A DNA stretch of 64,000 nt from Verrucomicrobiia bacterium DG1235 (GCA_000155695.1 DS990592.1:1760556-1824555); one strand, 5' to 3'; counted from the first letter of the stretch, positions 42,291 through 52,991 are shown. Program-made: numbers and translations. Notes: generated from the letters alone by a model not told the origin.

Positions 42291-42824
42291 ATGTCCAATC
42301 CTCCCAAACCAGCGCCCGATTGCCCCTTCGAAAAGCGGTATCCATCCGCTCTCCAACGAAATGATCGCTACTACATGGAACTCGCCTACAATCAGGCAAT
42401 CGAAGCCTGGCGAGAAAACGAAGTGCCCATCGGAGCCGTTATCGAATACAAAGGCGAAGTCGTAGGCTCCGCCCACAACCGCGTCGAATCCACAAACGAC
42501 CCTACCGCCCACGCCGAGATGCTAGCCATCACTCAAGCCAGCAGCGCCATCAAGAATTGGAGGCTCAACGAAGCCACACTCTACGTCACCAAAGAGCCCT
42601 GCCCCATGTGCTCAGGCGCAAGCATGATGTCTCGGTTGAAACGTGTTGTCTACGCCGTGCCCGATCCTAAGATGGGCGGACTCGGCGGACTCTACGATGT
42701 GAACAGCTATCCCACCATCAACCACAGCCTGGAAGTCGAAATCGGCGTCCTCCGCGACGACTGCCTCGAGCTCCTGCAAGCCTTCTTCCAGCTTAAACGA
42801 GACATGGGAAAAGGTTCTATTTGA
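42291..42824 (+). CDS. tadA: tRNA-specific adenosine deaminase TadA
   Basis: A 177-residue enzyme that converts A34 of tRNA-Arg(ACG) to inosine. The zinc deaminase motifs are [12 protein letters not shown] (HAE with the catalytic Glu) and [20 protein letters not shown] (PCxxC). The N-terminus carries ~25 residues ahead of the usual TadA start ([20 protein letters not shown]); a downstream ATG at 42375 (MELAYN) would give the standard length. Separated from infA by a divergent gap of about 117 bases. Confidence 0.92.
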   Translation: MSNPPKPAPDCPFEKRYPSALQRNDRYYMELAYNQAIEAWRENEVPIGAVIEYKGEVVGSAHNRVESTNDPTAHAEMLAITQASSAIKNWRLNEATLYVTKEPCPMCSGASMMSRLKRVVYAVPDPKMGGLGGLYDVNSYPTINHSLEVEIGVLRDDCLELLQAFFQLKRDMGKGSI

Positions 42825-42892
42825 CAAAGAATATTCTTTCTTTAAAAAAGAGAGAACATTTCAACCGTTCACCGCATAACCAACAAAACACT

Positions 42893-43498
42893 ATGGCATA
42901 CCAACTACCTGAACTTGACTACGCATATGACGCCCTCGAGCCGCATATCGACGCTCGCACGATGGAAATACATCACAGCAAGCACCACCAAACTTACATC
43001 AACAACGTCAACGGCATGATCAAAGGCACGGACCTCGAGTCCAAGTCCACCGAAGAACTCATCGCTGATCTCGACGCAGTGCCCGAGGGAATTCGCGCTG
43101 GCGTTCGCAATAACGCGGGCGGACACGCCAATCATAGCTTTTTCTGGAAGATCATCGGACCAAACGGCGGCGGCGCCCCCGTCGGCAAGCTCGCCGCGGC
43201 CATAGACGCCGAACTCGGCGGATTCGACGCCTTCAAGGACGCATTCGCAAAAGCGGGTGCGACTCGCTTCGGAAGCGGTTGGGCTTGGCTCTGCGTGCGC
43301 GACGGCAAGCTCTGCGTTTGCTCCACGCCGAATCAGGACTCCCCCATCATGGATGGCGGCAAGCCAGTGCTCGCACTCGACGTCTGGGAGCACGCCTACT
43401 ACCTCAACTACCAGAATCGCCGCCCCGACTACATCGCAGCTTTCTGGAGCGTGGTTAACTGGGAAGCGGCCAACGCCAATTACGAAGCAGCCCTCTAG
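42893..43498 (+). CDS. sodA: Superoxide dismutase, Mn/Fe type (Mn-like)
   Basis: A 201-residue enzyme, [20 protein letters not shown] at the start. Metal ligands are in [33 protein letters not shown] and [20 protein letters not shown]. The residues GGHxNHSxFW and the second-sphere Gln in [11 protein letters not shown] favour the Mn type, though cambialistic use cannot be excluded. Converts superoxide to O2 and H2O2. The ATG at 42893 matches the family start; an upstream in-frame ATG is ignored. A terminator hairpin follows. Confidence 0.95.
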   Translation: MAYQLPELDYAYDALEPHIDARTMEIHHSKHHQTYINNVNGMIKGTDLESKSTEELIADLDAVPEGIRAGVRNNAGGHANHSFFWKIIGPNGGGAPVGKLAAAIDAELGGFDAFKDAFAKAGATRFGSGWAWLCVRDGKLCVCSTPNQDSPIMDGGKPVLALDVWEHAYYLNYQNRRPDYIAAFWSVVNWEAANANYEAAL

Positions 43499-43523
43499 GC
43501 CCTTCAAAGCATTTCAATGCAGC

Positions 43524-43556
43524 AAAGCCGAGTCCTCACCAGGGCTCGGCTTTTTC
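43524..43556 (+). terminator. Intrinsic terminator after sodA
   Basis: AAGCCGAG pairs with CTCGGCTT, loop of 12, then a five-base T-run. It lies between converging sodA and tolB. Confidence 0.8.
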
Positions 43557-43571
43557 GTGAACGAATTCCAA

Positions 43572-44768
43572 CTACTTAACGAAACTCGGTTGGGAAACCT
43601 TGGCCCGTCTCCCGGAGATCACATAACTAGCGCCAGTCAGCGTATCCATTATCTTGATCTCGCTTCGATTCGCCCGACGATGCGTATAGACGAGATGACG
43701 GCCGTCGTTCAGCCACTGCGGCTCGATCGCGTCTCCGCTTTCCGTGGTGACGAAGCGACTCTTGCCCGCTTTCGAATCGTAGATCGCGATTTGCGAGCCC
43801 GATCCCTCCGCCGCAGTGAAAGCGATCAGATTCTCGAACTGAGGATTCCAGTCCGGCTCGGCGCAATAGCCACTGATATCCGTACGCAAGCGTCGCGAAG
43901 TTCCGCCGTGGGCCGGCATGACGTAAAGCTGAGGCCCCCCACGCTCATCCGAGGAAAATACGAGCCGCGTTCCATCAGGCGACCACGCCGGAGCCGCTTC
44001 GAGACCGCGCGACCGAGTCAAGTTGCGCATCTCGCCACTCGCCTCGCGAACCCAAACGTCAGCGTTTGAGTTTCCGGAGACGATCATCGCGATGCGAGAT
44101 CCATCCGGACTGTAGCGCGCCCCCATGTTCAAACCTTTGTAATCCGCGACCACATCGCGACGCTGCGCCCGAAGATCGAGACGATAAATGTCAGGGAAAC
44201 CAGCTTTGTAGCTCGTGTAGACGATGTAATTGCCATCCGGAGACCAATGCGGGCGCACCGCGTTGACCCCGTCATTCGTCAAAATCGTAACGTTCTGAAA
44301 AAGCAGATCGCTCACGCAGACTTCAGTCGCGCCCGTCTCCTCGCTGATGAAAGTTAACTTGCCCGAGAAAAAACCCTCCGTTCGCCGCATTTTAGAAATC
44401 GCCCGGTCGATCGCCTTGTAGACCGCGTTTACGCTGCTATCACCAGCGAGCGTTTCGGAAAAGAGCATCTTCTCCGGAACTCCCGAGAAAATCGCGAGAC
44501 GGGCTCCCGTAGGACCTACCGGATCCACCGCTACCGTGAAGTCCGCTTCAGCCGCCGATTTGACCAGTTTGAATCCCCCATGAATACGAAACGCATTCTG
44601 CAGAATCAGCTGCGTATTCGAATTTCCAGAACGCGTCATTACCGGTGTCGTGGTTCCGCCCACCACGACTCTGCCTCCGTCTATTTGGGCGAAAGCAAGC
44701 CCTGCGAAAGGCAATGCGATCAAAACTATGAGACAGGAACGAAGATGTTTAAGCGTAAGGAGATTCAT
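43572..44768 (-). CDS. tolB: Tol-Pal system periplasmic protein TolB
   Basis: A 398-residue protein with a signal peptide (RSCLIVLIALPFAGLAFAQI) and the two TolB parts: an N-terminal mixed alpha/beta domain (IDRAISKMRRTEGFFSGKLT) and a C-terminal PD40/WD40-like beta-propeller with repeats such as VRPHWSPDGNYIVYTSYKAG, LEAAPAWSPDGTRLVFSSDE and DGDAIEPQWLNDGRHLVYTH-like units. It links Pal to the Tol complex in outer-membrane constriction. The ATG at 44768 is preferred over longer in-frame starts because the signal peptide begins there. tolA, tolQ and tolR are not in the window. Confidence 0.93.
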   Translation of the reverse strand: MNLLTLKHLRSCLIVLIALPFAGLAFAQIDGGRVVVGGTTTPVMTRSGNSNTQLILQNAFRIHGGFKLVKSAAEADFTVAVDPVGPTGARLAIFSGVPEKMLFSETLAGDSSVNAVYKAIDRAISKMRRTEGFFSGKLTFISEETGATEVCVSDLLFQNVTILTNDGVNAVRPHWSPDGNYIVYTSYKAGFPDIYRLDLRAQRRDVVADYKGLNMGARYSPDGSRIAMIVSGNSNADVWVREASGEMRNLTRSRGLEAAPAWSPDGTRLVFSSDERGGPQLYVMPAHGGTSRRLRTDISGYCAEPDWNPQFENLIAFTAAEGSGSQIAIYDSKAGKSRFVTTESGDAIEPQWLNDGRHLVYTHRRANRSEIKIMDTLTGASYVISGRRAKVSQPSFVK

Positions 44769-44901
44769 GCGGCAACAAGCGCAGACTTGACAGCCGCGCG
44801 AATGTTTCAGGTTTCTGGAAAACGACTTTCTAAAGTCCGCGTCATCATAAGAGCAAGCGCGGGAACAGCCATAGCGCGCAAAAATCAAAACACCTACAAG
44901 A

Positions 44902-45951
44902 GTGAGCCTCGAAAAAATCAAACAAGCCCTGTCCACGGTCAAGTATCCTGGATTCAGCAGAGACATCGTTTCCTTCGGAATCGTCCGGTCCGTTGACTTC
45001 GAAAACGGTAAAGCGAGCGTGTCCATCGCGATCTCCACTTCCGACGCGAGCATCCCGCCCGCGATTCGAGACTCGGTCGAAGTCGCCCTGAAAGCCGTGC
45101 CCGAAGTTTCCGAAGTAGACGTGACGGTCGTTCTATCGGGCGGCAAGAAGCCCAGCCAAAACGACGGATCCGCCCCCACCGAAGGCATTCCCGGCGTAAA
45201 GCACGTGATCGCCGTCTCTAGCGGAAAAGGAGGAGTGGGCAAATCGACCTTCGCCGTAAACCTCGCCTGCGCATTCGCGGATATCCTGGAAGCCGAGGGC
45301 AAAAAGGCGGGCATCATGGATTGCGATATCTACGGCCCCTCCGTTCCACTCATGCTCGGCTTGTCCGGTCGCCCCTTCGTGGAGGGGGAATCCCTCATTC
45401 CCATGGACGGCCACAAGCTCAGCGTCATGTCGATGGGATTCCTCGTCGACGAAGATACTCCAGTCGTCTGGCGCGGACCCATGGTCATGAAAACCATCCA
45501 GCAATTCTCCCAAAACGTAAAATGGGGCGAACTCGAGCTCCTAGTCGTCGATCTGCCCCCTGGCACCGGCGACGCTCAACTCTCGCTCGTACAGACCATT
45601 CCCCTCAGCGGCGCCGTGCTCGTCACTACTCCCCAACCAGCAGCTACCCAAGTCGCCAAACGCGGCGCCCGCATGCTGGAAAAAACCAACGTTAAGATTC
45701 TCGGAGTCGCCGAAAACATGAGCTATCTCGAAGCGCCAGACGGCTCGCGCCAAAACATCTTTGGCGAAGGAGGAGGCGAACAAACCGCCAAAGACCTCGC
45801 CACAGAGTTTCTCGGCCAAATCCCGCTTGACCAGGCAATCCGCGAAGGCGGCGACGCAGGCATGCCGATTGTTTTGGCAAATCCAGAGTCCCAAGCAGCA
45901 AAAGCCTTCGTCTCAATCGCCCGAACTCTGCTAGACAAAGTGCGCTCCTAA
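44902..45951 (+). CDS. apbC: Mrp/ApbC-family P-loop ATPase (Fe-S carrier type)
   Basis: A 349-residue protein starting at a GTG. An N-terminal DUF59-type domain (~1-80) contains LEKIKQALSTVKYPGFSRDI. The ParA-like core has SSGKGGVGKSTFAVNLACAF (deviant Walker A), DCDIYGPSVPLMLGL and LLVVDLPPGTGDAQLSLVQT. The C-terminal segment reads NMSYLEAPDGSRQNIFGEGG, where most ApbC proteins have CxxC (CPHCG) for the bridging Fe-S cluster; here neither cysteine is present. The Fe-S carrier role is inferred from the family but the cluster site may differ. Divergent from tolB. Confidence 0.88.
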   Translation: MSLEKIKQALSTVKYPGFSRDIVSFGIVRSVDFENGKASVSIAISTSDASIPPAIRDSVEVALKAVPEVSEVDVTVVLSGGKKPSQNDGSAPTEGIPGVKHVIAVSSGKGGVGKSTFAVNLACAFADILEAEGKKAGIMDCDIYGPSVPLMLGLSGRPFVEGESLIPMDGHKLSVMSMGFLVDEDTPVVWRGPMVMKTIQQFSQNVKWGELELLVVDLPPGTGDAQLSLVQTIPLSGAVLVTTPQPAATQVAKRGARMLEKTNVKILGVAENMSYLEAPDGSRQNIFGEGGGEQTAKDLATEFLGQIPLDQAIREGGDAGMPIVLANPESQAAKAFVSIARTLLDKVRS

Positions 45952-46157
45952 CCAGGACCTGAGGCAGCCCGAGGTTGCTTTCCCGATAGCAAGTTAGGGC
46001 CATTCTTGACGCAAAAAAGGTTGGCCTCGAAGGAATTACTATCAATGCTTTCCACTATCGAACCTGTTCTCGACCCGAAGGTAACTAACATAACCTAGGG
46101 TTCTTTACTGATATTCTTAAACGTGTTGCCAATTCTTTAAAATCACGGAGAGTAGCA

Positions 46158-46436
46158 TTGAATAAGAAGCATCCGGATCGAGTCTCAAGAGAGGACAGAA
46201 TCGAAATGCAAACTATGGCAGCAAGAAACAACCAGTCGAGCGATCAACACGAGTTCGTCAAGCAATCGAGTCTCTATCAAGAGTTTCTTGCCGAACGCGA
46301 AGAGATCCTTCGGCATAAATGGCTCGAGTCGGAACGCCTCGGCTATGACATTGGATTCGAACGCGCCCTACTCGACTGGATCCGCAAACACCGCGACAGC
46401 TGGCGGGCCGCTCGACGTCGCCCAGAATCGAACTGA
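46158..46436 (+). CDS. Conserved-looking 92-residue protein of unknown function
   Basis: The TTG at 46158 is used since it follows GGAGAG about eight bases upstream; an ATG at 46206 is the alternative. The protein has a hydrophilic N-terminus, then QSSLYQEFLAEREEILRHKW, then LESERLGYDIGFERALLDWI and KHRDSWRAARR. The block resembles a short helical module (ExEKxGxDIGF-type) found in small proteins of several phyla; no function is known. A bidirectional hairpin terminator follows it and rpmG. Confidence 0.65.
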   Translation: MNKKHPDRVSREDRIEMQTMAARNNQSSDQHEFVKQSSLYQEFLAEREEILRHKWLESERLGYDIGFERALLDWIRKHRDSWRAARRRPESN

Positions 46437-46486
46437 ATCGCCCCTAATTCGCGGTTCGGCTCGGCCCGACAAGACTTGCAGGCACG

Positions 46487-46516
46487 AAAAAGCGACACTC
46501 GAAAGTGTCGCTTTTA
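46487..46516. terminator. Bidirectional terminator between the 92-residue protein gene and rpmG
   Basis: AAAAGCGACACT pairs perfectly with AGTGTCGCTTTT around CGAA. Runs of A and T on either side let it work in both directions. Confidence 0.85.
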
Positions 46517-46542
46517 TTATGAAAATCTGAACTGAAAGTCGC

Positions 46543-46710
46543 TTACTTGATTTCCTTGTGGATGGTGTGGCGCTTCAGGTGCGGGTTGTACTTCTTCTTT
46601 TCGACGCGCTCAGTGACGGTCTTCTTGTTACGAGAAGAAAGGTAACGTGATACAGGCTTACCTTCCGCTTTCGCTTCGGTACATTCGAGTGTGATTACTT
46701 CGCGTGGCAT
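46543..46710 (-). CDS. rpmG: Ribosomal protein bL33
   Basis: A 55-residue ribosomal protein: [20 protein letters not shown], then [20 protein letters not shown], then [15 protein letters not shown]. The ending NPxLKRHTxHKE is the bL33 signature. The zinc-binding cysteine pairs of the C+ form are absent apart from C10, so this is a zinc-free C- form. Monocistronic on the minus strand. Confidence 0.95.
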   Translation of the reverse strand: MPREVITLECTEAKAEGKPVSRYLSSRNKKTVTERVEKKKYNPHLKRHTIHKEIK

Positions 46711-46878
46711 GGTGTGTAAAAATTAAAGAGCCACGGACCATCGCACCTTCAAGAAAGAACGCAAGTGGAAAAATAGCCAAAGGCCCTTTCCCCTTAAAAT
46801 CAATTTCTCGGCAAATGGGAGCTTACCTTCGCCAAACCCCCGCTTTCTGCATGAGCCCAAATCGCCGCCAAACCAATT

Positions 46879-48243
46879 CTAGAGCGACTTTCCGCCGAAC
46901 GAGCGCTCGACTAGCGGCAAAGCGATTCCGTTGCGGAAAACTGTCACCTGGCCGGAACTGGAGGATACCACGATCGCCAGGCAATCAGTGGCTAGCGAAA
47001 TCGCGGCTCCGGCCGCATGACGAGCTCCAAGTCCGCTCGGCAGGGACTGCTCGAATTCCGGAGTATGGATCAGGCTCCCAGCAGATACCAACACTCCATC
47101 TCCCTTGATGATGAACGCCCCGTCCAGGCTGGAGAACTCCTTTACGGTCTCATCCATAAAAGGGCTCAAAATATTTCGATCCTCCTCCTTGTACCCAAAG
47201 AACGGATTCAAAACGAGCGGCTTAGTCATGTGCTCCACCTTTTTAGTATCGCCCAGAACGAACAGGGTGCCGACCGGACGGCCCTCTCGCCCCTCGATGG
47301 AAAGCTCCATCGCCACTCCAATAACACGTTCAAGCACCTCCGGCGAAACATCGCTCGGCATGAAGTTCTCTCTCTCGGCGAGCAAAGCGTGAAACTCATT
47401 CTTTAAATCGATAACAACAAGCGTATCAAAAAGATCACTACTTGGGATACCGCCAACGCAACAAATCTTGTCACTCGTCTTGAAGACACCTCGAGTCAGG
47501 CCAACCAGAAACGCGGAACGCATCTGAGCGAGTCGCCCCGTCGAAAACGATCGTACCTGTATCACGTCATCGAAGACAGCATCCTCCACATCGCCTTCCT
47601 TTGCCCGACGCGAGATGAGGACGCTCTTCACGTCTTTGAACTCATCGGGCGGCTCCACAGGACGTGACAGCATCGTATCGCCAAAAACGACGATCGAATC
47701 ACAGTGAGCTCCCTTCGCTACTCGCGTCGCCTGGCGTAGCATTAAACGATTTATCGAGCTTTGACGGGTCTTTTTGGATACAGCGAGAATTCCCCCGAAA
47801 GCCGCAGTCAACTGCTCGTGCAGCTTGTCCATCGACTCCGACTCGAGCAGCATGTCCACGAACGCCTGATCCTTCACCAAGCGAGCCACCGCCGCGAGCA
47901 CGTTGAGGTAGTCACGAGCGCCTTCGCCAGCGAGAAGGAGAATGACGAAATGTACCTTTTCCTGATTCTTCAGACCTTCGTAGGAAATTCCCTCCTTCGA
48001 ACGACCAATCGCAAACACGTACTTGCGGCGCATCTTCACGCGCAAGTGTGGCAGCGCCACCCCGTTGCCGAGATAGGTCGTCATCGTATTCTCCCTCTGC
48101 AGAAGACCAGGAAGGAGCTTCTTTCGCTCTAGATCCTTGAATCTAGACGTGGAAACTTTGAGCAGCTCTTTAAGAGCGCCCTCTAAAGTATCGCTTTCGA
48201 GGTCGAGCGTGCGCCTCCGCGAAAAATATCGGTCGAGTCTCAT
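46879..48243 (-). CDS. PTS EIIA-like domain fused to diadenylate cyclase (DAC) domain
   Basis: A 454-residue fusion. Residues ~1-150 are a PTS EIIA (fructose/nitrogen type) domain with the phosphorylatable His in NGVALPHLRV (H66) and VHFVILLLAGEGARDYLNVL. The middle carries a universal-stress-like segment (VKSVLISRRAKEGDVEDAVF). The C-terminus is a DAC domain making cyclic di-AMP: DGAFIIKGDGVLVSAGSLIH contains the DGA metal/ATP motif, and LPSGLGARHAAGAAISLATD aligns with the GTRHRxA motif, though here it reads RHA instead of RHR. It is three genes away from any sugar operon. A link between sugar-phosphate state and c-di-AMP is inferred. Confidence 0.82.
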   Translation of the reverse strand: MRLDRYFSRRRTLDLESDTLEGALKELLKVSTSRFKDLERKKLLPGLLQRENTMTTYLGNGVALPHLRVKMRRKYVFAIGRSKEGISYEGLKNQEKVHFVILLLAGEGARDYLNVLAAVARLVKDQAFVDMLLESESMDKLHEQLTAAFGGILAVSKKTRQSSINRLMLRQATRVAKGAHCDSIVVFGDTMLSRPVEPPDEFKDVKSVLISRRAKEGDVEDAVFDDVIQVRSFSTGRLAQMRSAFLVGLTRGVFKTSDKICCVGGIPSSDLFDTLVVIDLKNEFHALLAERENFMPSDVSPEVLERVIGVAMELSIEGREGRPVGTLFVLGDTKKVEHMTKPLVLNPFFGYKEEDRNILSPFMDETVKEFSSLDGAFIIKGDGVLVSAGSLIHTPEFEQSLPSGLGARHAAGAAISLATDCLAIVVSSSSGQVTVFRNGIALPLVERSFGGKSL

Positions 48244-48285
48244 GTCGGGGCAATGCCCCCTGCGACCTGGTTAGTTAGGACAGAC

Positions 48286-48660
48286 TTACTTTTCCCACTC
48301 CAACGCGCCCTTCTTAAGCTCGTACACGAGCCCGATAACGAGCACGCCGAGAAAGAAGAGGATGGGGCCAAGAATCGGAAGGCTGTTGGCCACGAAATCG
48401 CGGTACACCAGCACCCAGGGGATCAGAAAGAGCACTTCGATATCGAAGAGAATAAAGAGCATCGCAGTAACGTAGAACTTCACGGAGAAGCGCGTGCTCG
48501 TTTTTCCATCGGTCTTGATTCCGCACTCGTACGCGTAGTTTTTGATCGCGTTTTTCGAACCGCGTTGGCCGAAAAGAACGCTTCCTGTCAGGATAGCGCC
48601 GGCGAGCCCTGCTGCGAGGGCGATTTGAATCAAAACGGGCACGAAGTCAGATACGGTCAT
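48286..48660 (-). CDS. nuoA: NADH-quinone oxidoreductase subunit A
   Basis: A 124-residue membrane subunit of complex I with three helices (~6-28, ~65-85, ~95-115). The motif NYAYECGIKTDGKTSTRFSV, then KFYVTAMLFILFDIEVLFLI, then PWVLVY is the NuoA signature (YECG and FDIEV). The ATG at 48660 fits the family. nuoB does not follow downstream, where the DAC fusion sits instead; other nuo genes must be elsewhere. Confidence 0.93.
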   Translation of the reverse strand: MTVSDFVPVLIQIALAAGLAGAILTGSVLFGQRGSKNAIKNYAYECGIKTDGKTSTRFSVKFYVTAMLFILFDIEVLFLIPWVLVYRDFVANSLPILGPILFFLGVLVIGLVYELKKGALEWEK

Positions 48661-48771
48661 GACGGGAGCAACGTTTCCCAATAAATCGCTGATTTCAAGG
48701 CAAATGGTGAAAAGAGTGCAGCCTTTTCCCACAAAGGTAGTCCAATCGAGCTATTCAAGCAGGCGCAAAAA

Positions 48772-48797
48772 AAGCGGAGCTCAAACGAGCTCCGCTT
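48772..48797 (-). terminator. Intrinsic terminator of rpsA
   Basis: AAGCGGAGCTC and GAGCTCCGCTT form an 11-base perfect stem, loop of four; on the minus strand it is followed by a run of T. Confidence 0.85.
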
Positions 48798-48825
48798 CGA
48801 AAGTATCGAAAATTGCGATACAGGA

Positions 48826-50487
<1,662 letters not shown>

Positions 50488-50725
50488 GATATGTTTAGCG
50501 GTTTCACGACGGGAGCTTCCAACCTCCGCTATGACCTACTTATAGAGTGAGTCGGCAAGCCAACTCGGGTTTAGATTTTGAATAGCTCAACCGGAAGCGA
50601 CGCGACTAGGCTGAGCTTGTTATTTGTCGCAAGCGGGGAGAAATCGCACCCTCACCTGCCCCGCGCAAGCGAAAATGCAATTATCTGCACTATAATAGAG
50701 AAAAGACGGCGTTTTTACGCCATTC

Positions 50726-51586
50726 CTAATACACAACCTTGTTGAGCGGATACTCGATGATGCCTTCCGCTCCGAGTTCCTTCAGCCGCGGGATGATGTC
50801 TCGAACCACCTTCTCTTCCAAAATCACCTCTACCGCAGCCCATTTCTCATCTGACAAATGGTTCACAGTTGGATTACGCAACGCGGGTAGAATCTCGAGG
50901 ATGGCAGCCAGCTTATCTTGCGGAGCATTAAGCTTGAGACCCACCTTGTCAGCGGCGGAGAGAGCGGCCTGCAGCATCATAGCCATGTTTTCGATTTTCG
51001 CCCGCTTGGCAGGATCCTCCCAGCTCTTCTTGTTCGCGATGAGCTTGGTGTTCGTCTTTAGAAGCGTTTCAACGATGCGGAGCTTGTTTGCCCGCAGAGA
51101 ATTACCCGTTTCAGTCAGATCGACGATAGCGTCGACCATGTCCGGGACCTTCACTTCCGTAGCTCCCCAAGAAAATTCGATCTCCGCCTCGACGCCTCGC
51201 TCCGCGAGATACTTGCGAGTCATGCCTACTACCTCCGTAGCGATACGCTTCCCCTGCAAGTCCTTGATCGTTTTGATCGGAGACGCTTCCGGCACTGCTA
51301 AAACCCAATAGGACGGTCGGTTGGACGCCCGGCTGTAAACAAGGTCGCAAACCTCAACCACGTCAGACTCGTTCTCGACCACCCAGTCGTAGCCGCAAAG
51401 GCCACAGTCAAAAAAGCCGTGGTCGACATAGCGACTGATCTCCTGGCTACGCACAAAGCGACCATCGACTTCCGAATCATCGATGCTCGGCTTGTAGGAG
51501 CGCGAGCTCTTGCGGATATTCCATCCCGCTTTCGCAAACAGCTTGATAGTAGGTTCTTCAAGACTGCCCTTCGGCAATCCAAACAT
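50726..51586 (-). CDS. hisG: ATP phosphoribosyltransferase, long form
   Basis: A 286-residue enzyme, first step of histidine synthesis: condenses ATP with PRPP. It starts [20 protein letters not shown], has [20 protein letters not shown] and the conserved [20 protein letters not shown] phosphate-binding loop, and ends with a C-terminal domain of ~75 residues ([20 protein letters not shown]) that serves for histidine feedback in HisG-L. The ATG at 51586 fits the family; upstream in-frame ATGs are rejected. No other his genes are in the window. An inverted repeat lies in its upstream region. Confidence 0.94.
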   Translation of the reverse strand: MFGLPKGSLEEPTIKLFAKAGWNIRKSSRSYKPSIDDSEVDGRFVRSQEISRYVDHGFFDCGLCGYDWVVENESDVVEVCDLVYSRASNRPSYWVLAVPEASPIKTIKDLQGKRIATEVVGMTRKYLAERGVEAEIEFSWGATEVKVPDMVDAIVDLTETGNSLRANKLRIVETLLKTNTKLIANKKSWEDPAKRAKIENMAMMLQAALSAADKVGLKLNAPQDKLAAILEILPALRNPTVNHLSDEKWAAVEVILEEKVVRDIIPRLKELGAEGIIEYPLNKVVY

Positions 51587-51705
51587 GATTAGTGACTCTT
51601 CTTGTGACACGAGACACTCAAAAACCCGACTCGGCCAGCGCCTCAAGCCTAATCGAACGCAACTAAATTCGATATTTTTACATTTTGTGATTTTACATTT
51701 GTTAA

Positions 51706-51727
51706 TTATGGGTATTGTTGCCCATAA
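51706..51727. promoter_or_regulatory. Inverted repeat upstream of hisG
   Basis: TTATGGG (51706-51712) and CCCATAA (51721-51727) are perfect complements around an eight-base centre, in AT-rich DNA between hisG and the divergent regulator gene. Short tandem TTTTACATTT copies lie next to it. Confidence 0.35.
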
Positions 51728-51852
51728 GGTTTCGGTTTAAACACCTTGCCTACACCAAGTGATCAACCCGCGTTTTATCAACCCTCCTCGGGCCGGGAAC
51801 TCTGATTGCTAAAAGCTCGAACGAATTCAGTTAACAACACTTCTAACCTGCC

Positions 51853-52602
51853 ATGCCGACTAAGCCCAAACCGCTTGTACTCATCGTCGAAGACGAAACC
51901 GAACTTGCCAACGTCATTTCGGAACACCTAGAAGCGGCCGGCATGCAAACCCAGGTTTGCAACCGCTGCGCCCTCGCGATGCGCTTCCTCAAGCACAACT
52001 TCGCAAACATCCTCCTCCTCGACCTCACGCTGCCCGACCAGAACGGATTCGCTTTTCTCGAAGACCTCAAACGTGAGGACATAAACATCCCCACCATTTT
52101 CCTCACTGGCAACGACTCCGAGATCTCCAAGGTCAAGGGCCTCGAACTCGGAGCCGACGACTACGTCACGAAACCCTTCTCAGCCCCAGAGCTAGTAGCC
52201 CGCATTCACGCCGTTCTTCGCCGAGCTGAGGTCGCCCACGACTTCAACGTCACCAAAAACGTCAAGCTCACCGACGCCCCGTTCGAATTCAACACCGCTT
52301 CGGTCAACCCGACCAGCATGGAAGTCACCTTCCCTGACGGCGAAATCGTCAACATCGGTCGCAAAGAGATCGGCATTCTCTCTTACTTGCACGAAAACCC
52401 AGACACGATCATCACCCGCAAAAACTTGATCCATTCCGTTTGGGGCATCCACGCCGACATTCGAAGCCGCTCCCTCGACCAGTATATCGTAAAAATCCGC
52501 GACCTCTTCAAACGCAAGAACGCTCCCCTCGACAACCTTAAGACGATACACGGCATCGGCTACCAATACGAACCCCTAATCCGCTCTACCGGAGCGAACT
52601 AG
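51853..52602 (+). CDS. OmpR/PhoB-type response regulator
   Basis: A 249-residue regulator. Receiver: VLIVEDETELANVISEHLEA, phospho-acceptor D57 (ILLLDLTLPDQNG), switch region IFLTGNDSE and ADDYVTKPFSAPEL. The C-terminal winged helix has VNIGRKEIGILSYLHENPDT, then IITRKNLIHSVWG and RSLDQYIVKIRDLFKR, then IHGIGYQYEPL. No kinase is adjacent, so its partner is unknown. A terminator follows. Confidence 0.92.
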   Translation: MPTKPKPLVLIVEDETELANVISEHLEAAGMQTQVCNRCALAMRFLKHNFANILLLDLTLPDQNGFAFLEDLKREDINIPTIFLTGNDSEISKVKGLELGADDYVTKPFSAPELVARIHAVLRRAEVAHDFNVTKNVKLTDAPFEFNTASVNPTSMEVTFPDGEIVNIGRKEIGILSYLHENPDTIITRKNLIHSVWGIHADIRSRSLDQYIVKIRDLFKRKNAPLDNLKTIHGIGYQYEPLIRSTGAN

Positions 52603-52629
52603 CGCCTCGCCATACCTTTCCCTAAACGC

Positions 52630-52662
52630 AAAAGCCCTGCCATTACTCATGGCAGGGCTTTT
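52630..52662 (+). terminator. Intrinsic terminator after the OmpR-type regulator
   Basis: AAAAGCCCTGCC and GGCAGGGCTTTT form a 12-base perfect stem around a nine-base loop. Confidence 0.85.
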
Positions 52663-52685
52663 CGATGCGCGCGTGAAATCAGAAA

Positions 52686-52838
52686 TCAGACGACCACTTC
52701 GTCTTCGCTTTCGGCCGATGCGTAGTGAAAGCCCTCTTCATCCTCGTATCCAAGTGGAGCCTCCGCGACCCCTGTCAGCATTAGCCAGGAGCCAGCTACA
52801 ACCATGACACCGTAGATTAAAAAGAATGATTCAAGCAT
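52686..52838 (-). CDS. Putative 50-residue membrane protein with acidic tail
   Basis: An ATG at 52838 opens MLESFFLIYGVMVVAGSWLM, then LTGVAEAPLGYEDEEGFHYA, then SAESEDEVVV. One transmembrane helix is followed by a strongly acidic 25-residue tail. The composition is what a real small membrane protein would show rather than random DNA. Function unknown; it is convergent with the response-regulator gene and stops just past its terminator. Confidence 0.5.
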   Translation of the reverse strand: MLESFFLIYGVMVVAGSWLMLTGVAEAPLGYEDEEGFHYASAESEDEVVV

Positions 52839-52991
52839 GCCCTCCAATCGGCCTCTCCAACTCGGACTAAATAGAGTCCATTACTCAGTCTTTCGAATAA
52901 CGCCCCCACAAATAAGACTTCCCCGTGAAATTGTGGAAATTTGCGCAACAAATTACTAGCCCTCCCGCCCTTTGCCGCTACACATGGCCCC

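Noticed and set aside
43572-45317. Longer (581-residue) start for tolB
   Set aside because: Would overlap the divergent Mrp ATPase, and the signal peptide begins at the 44768 start.
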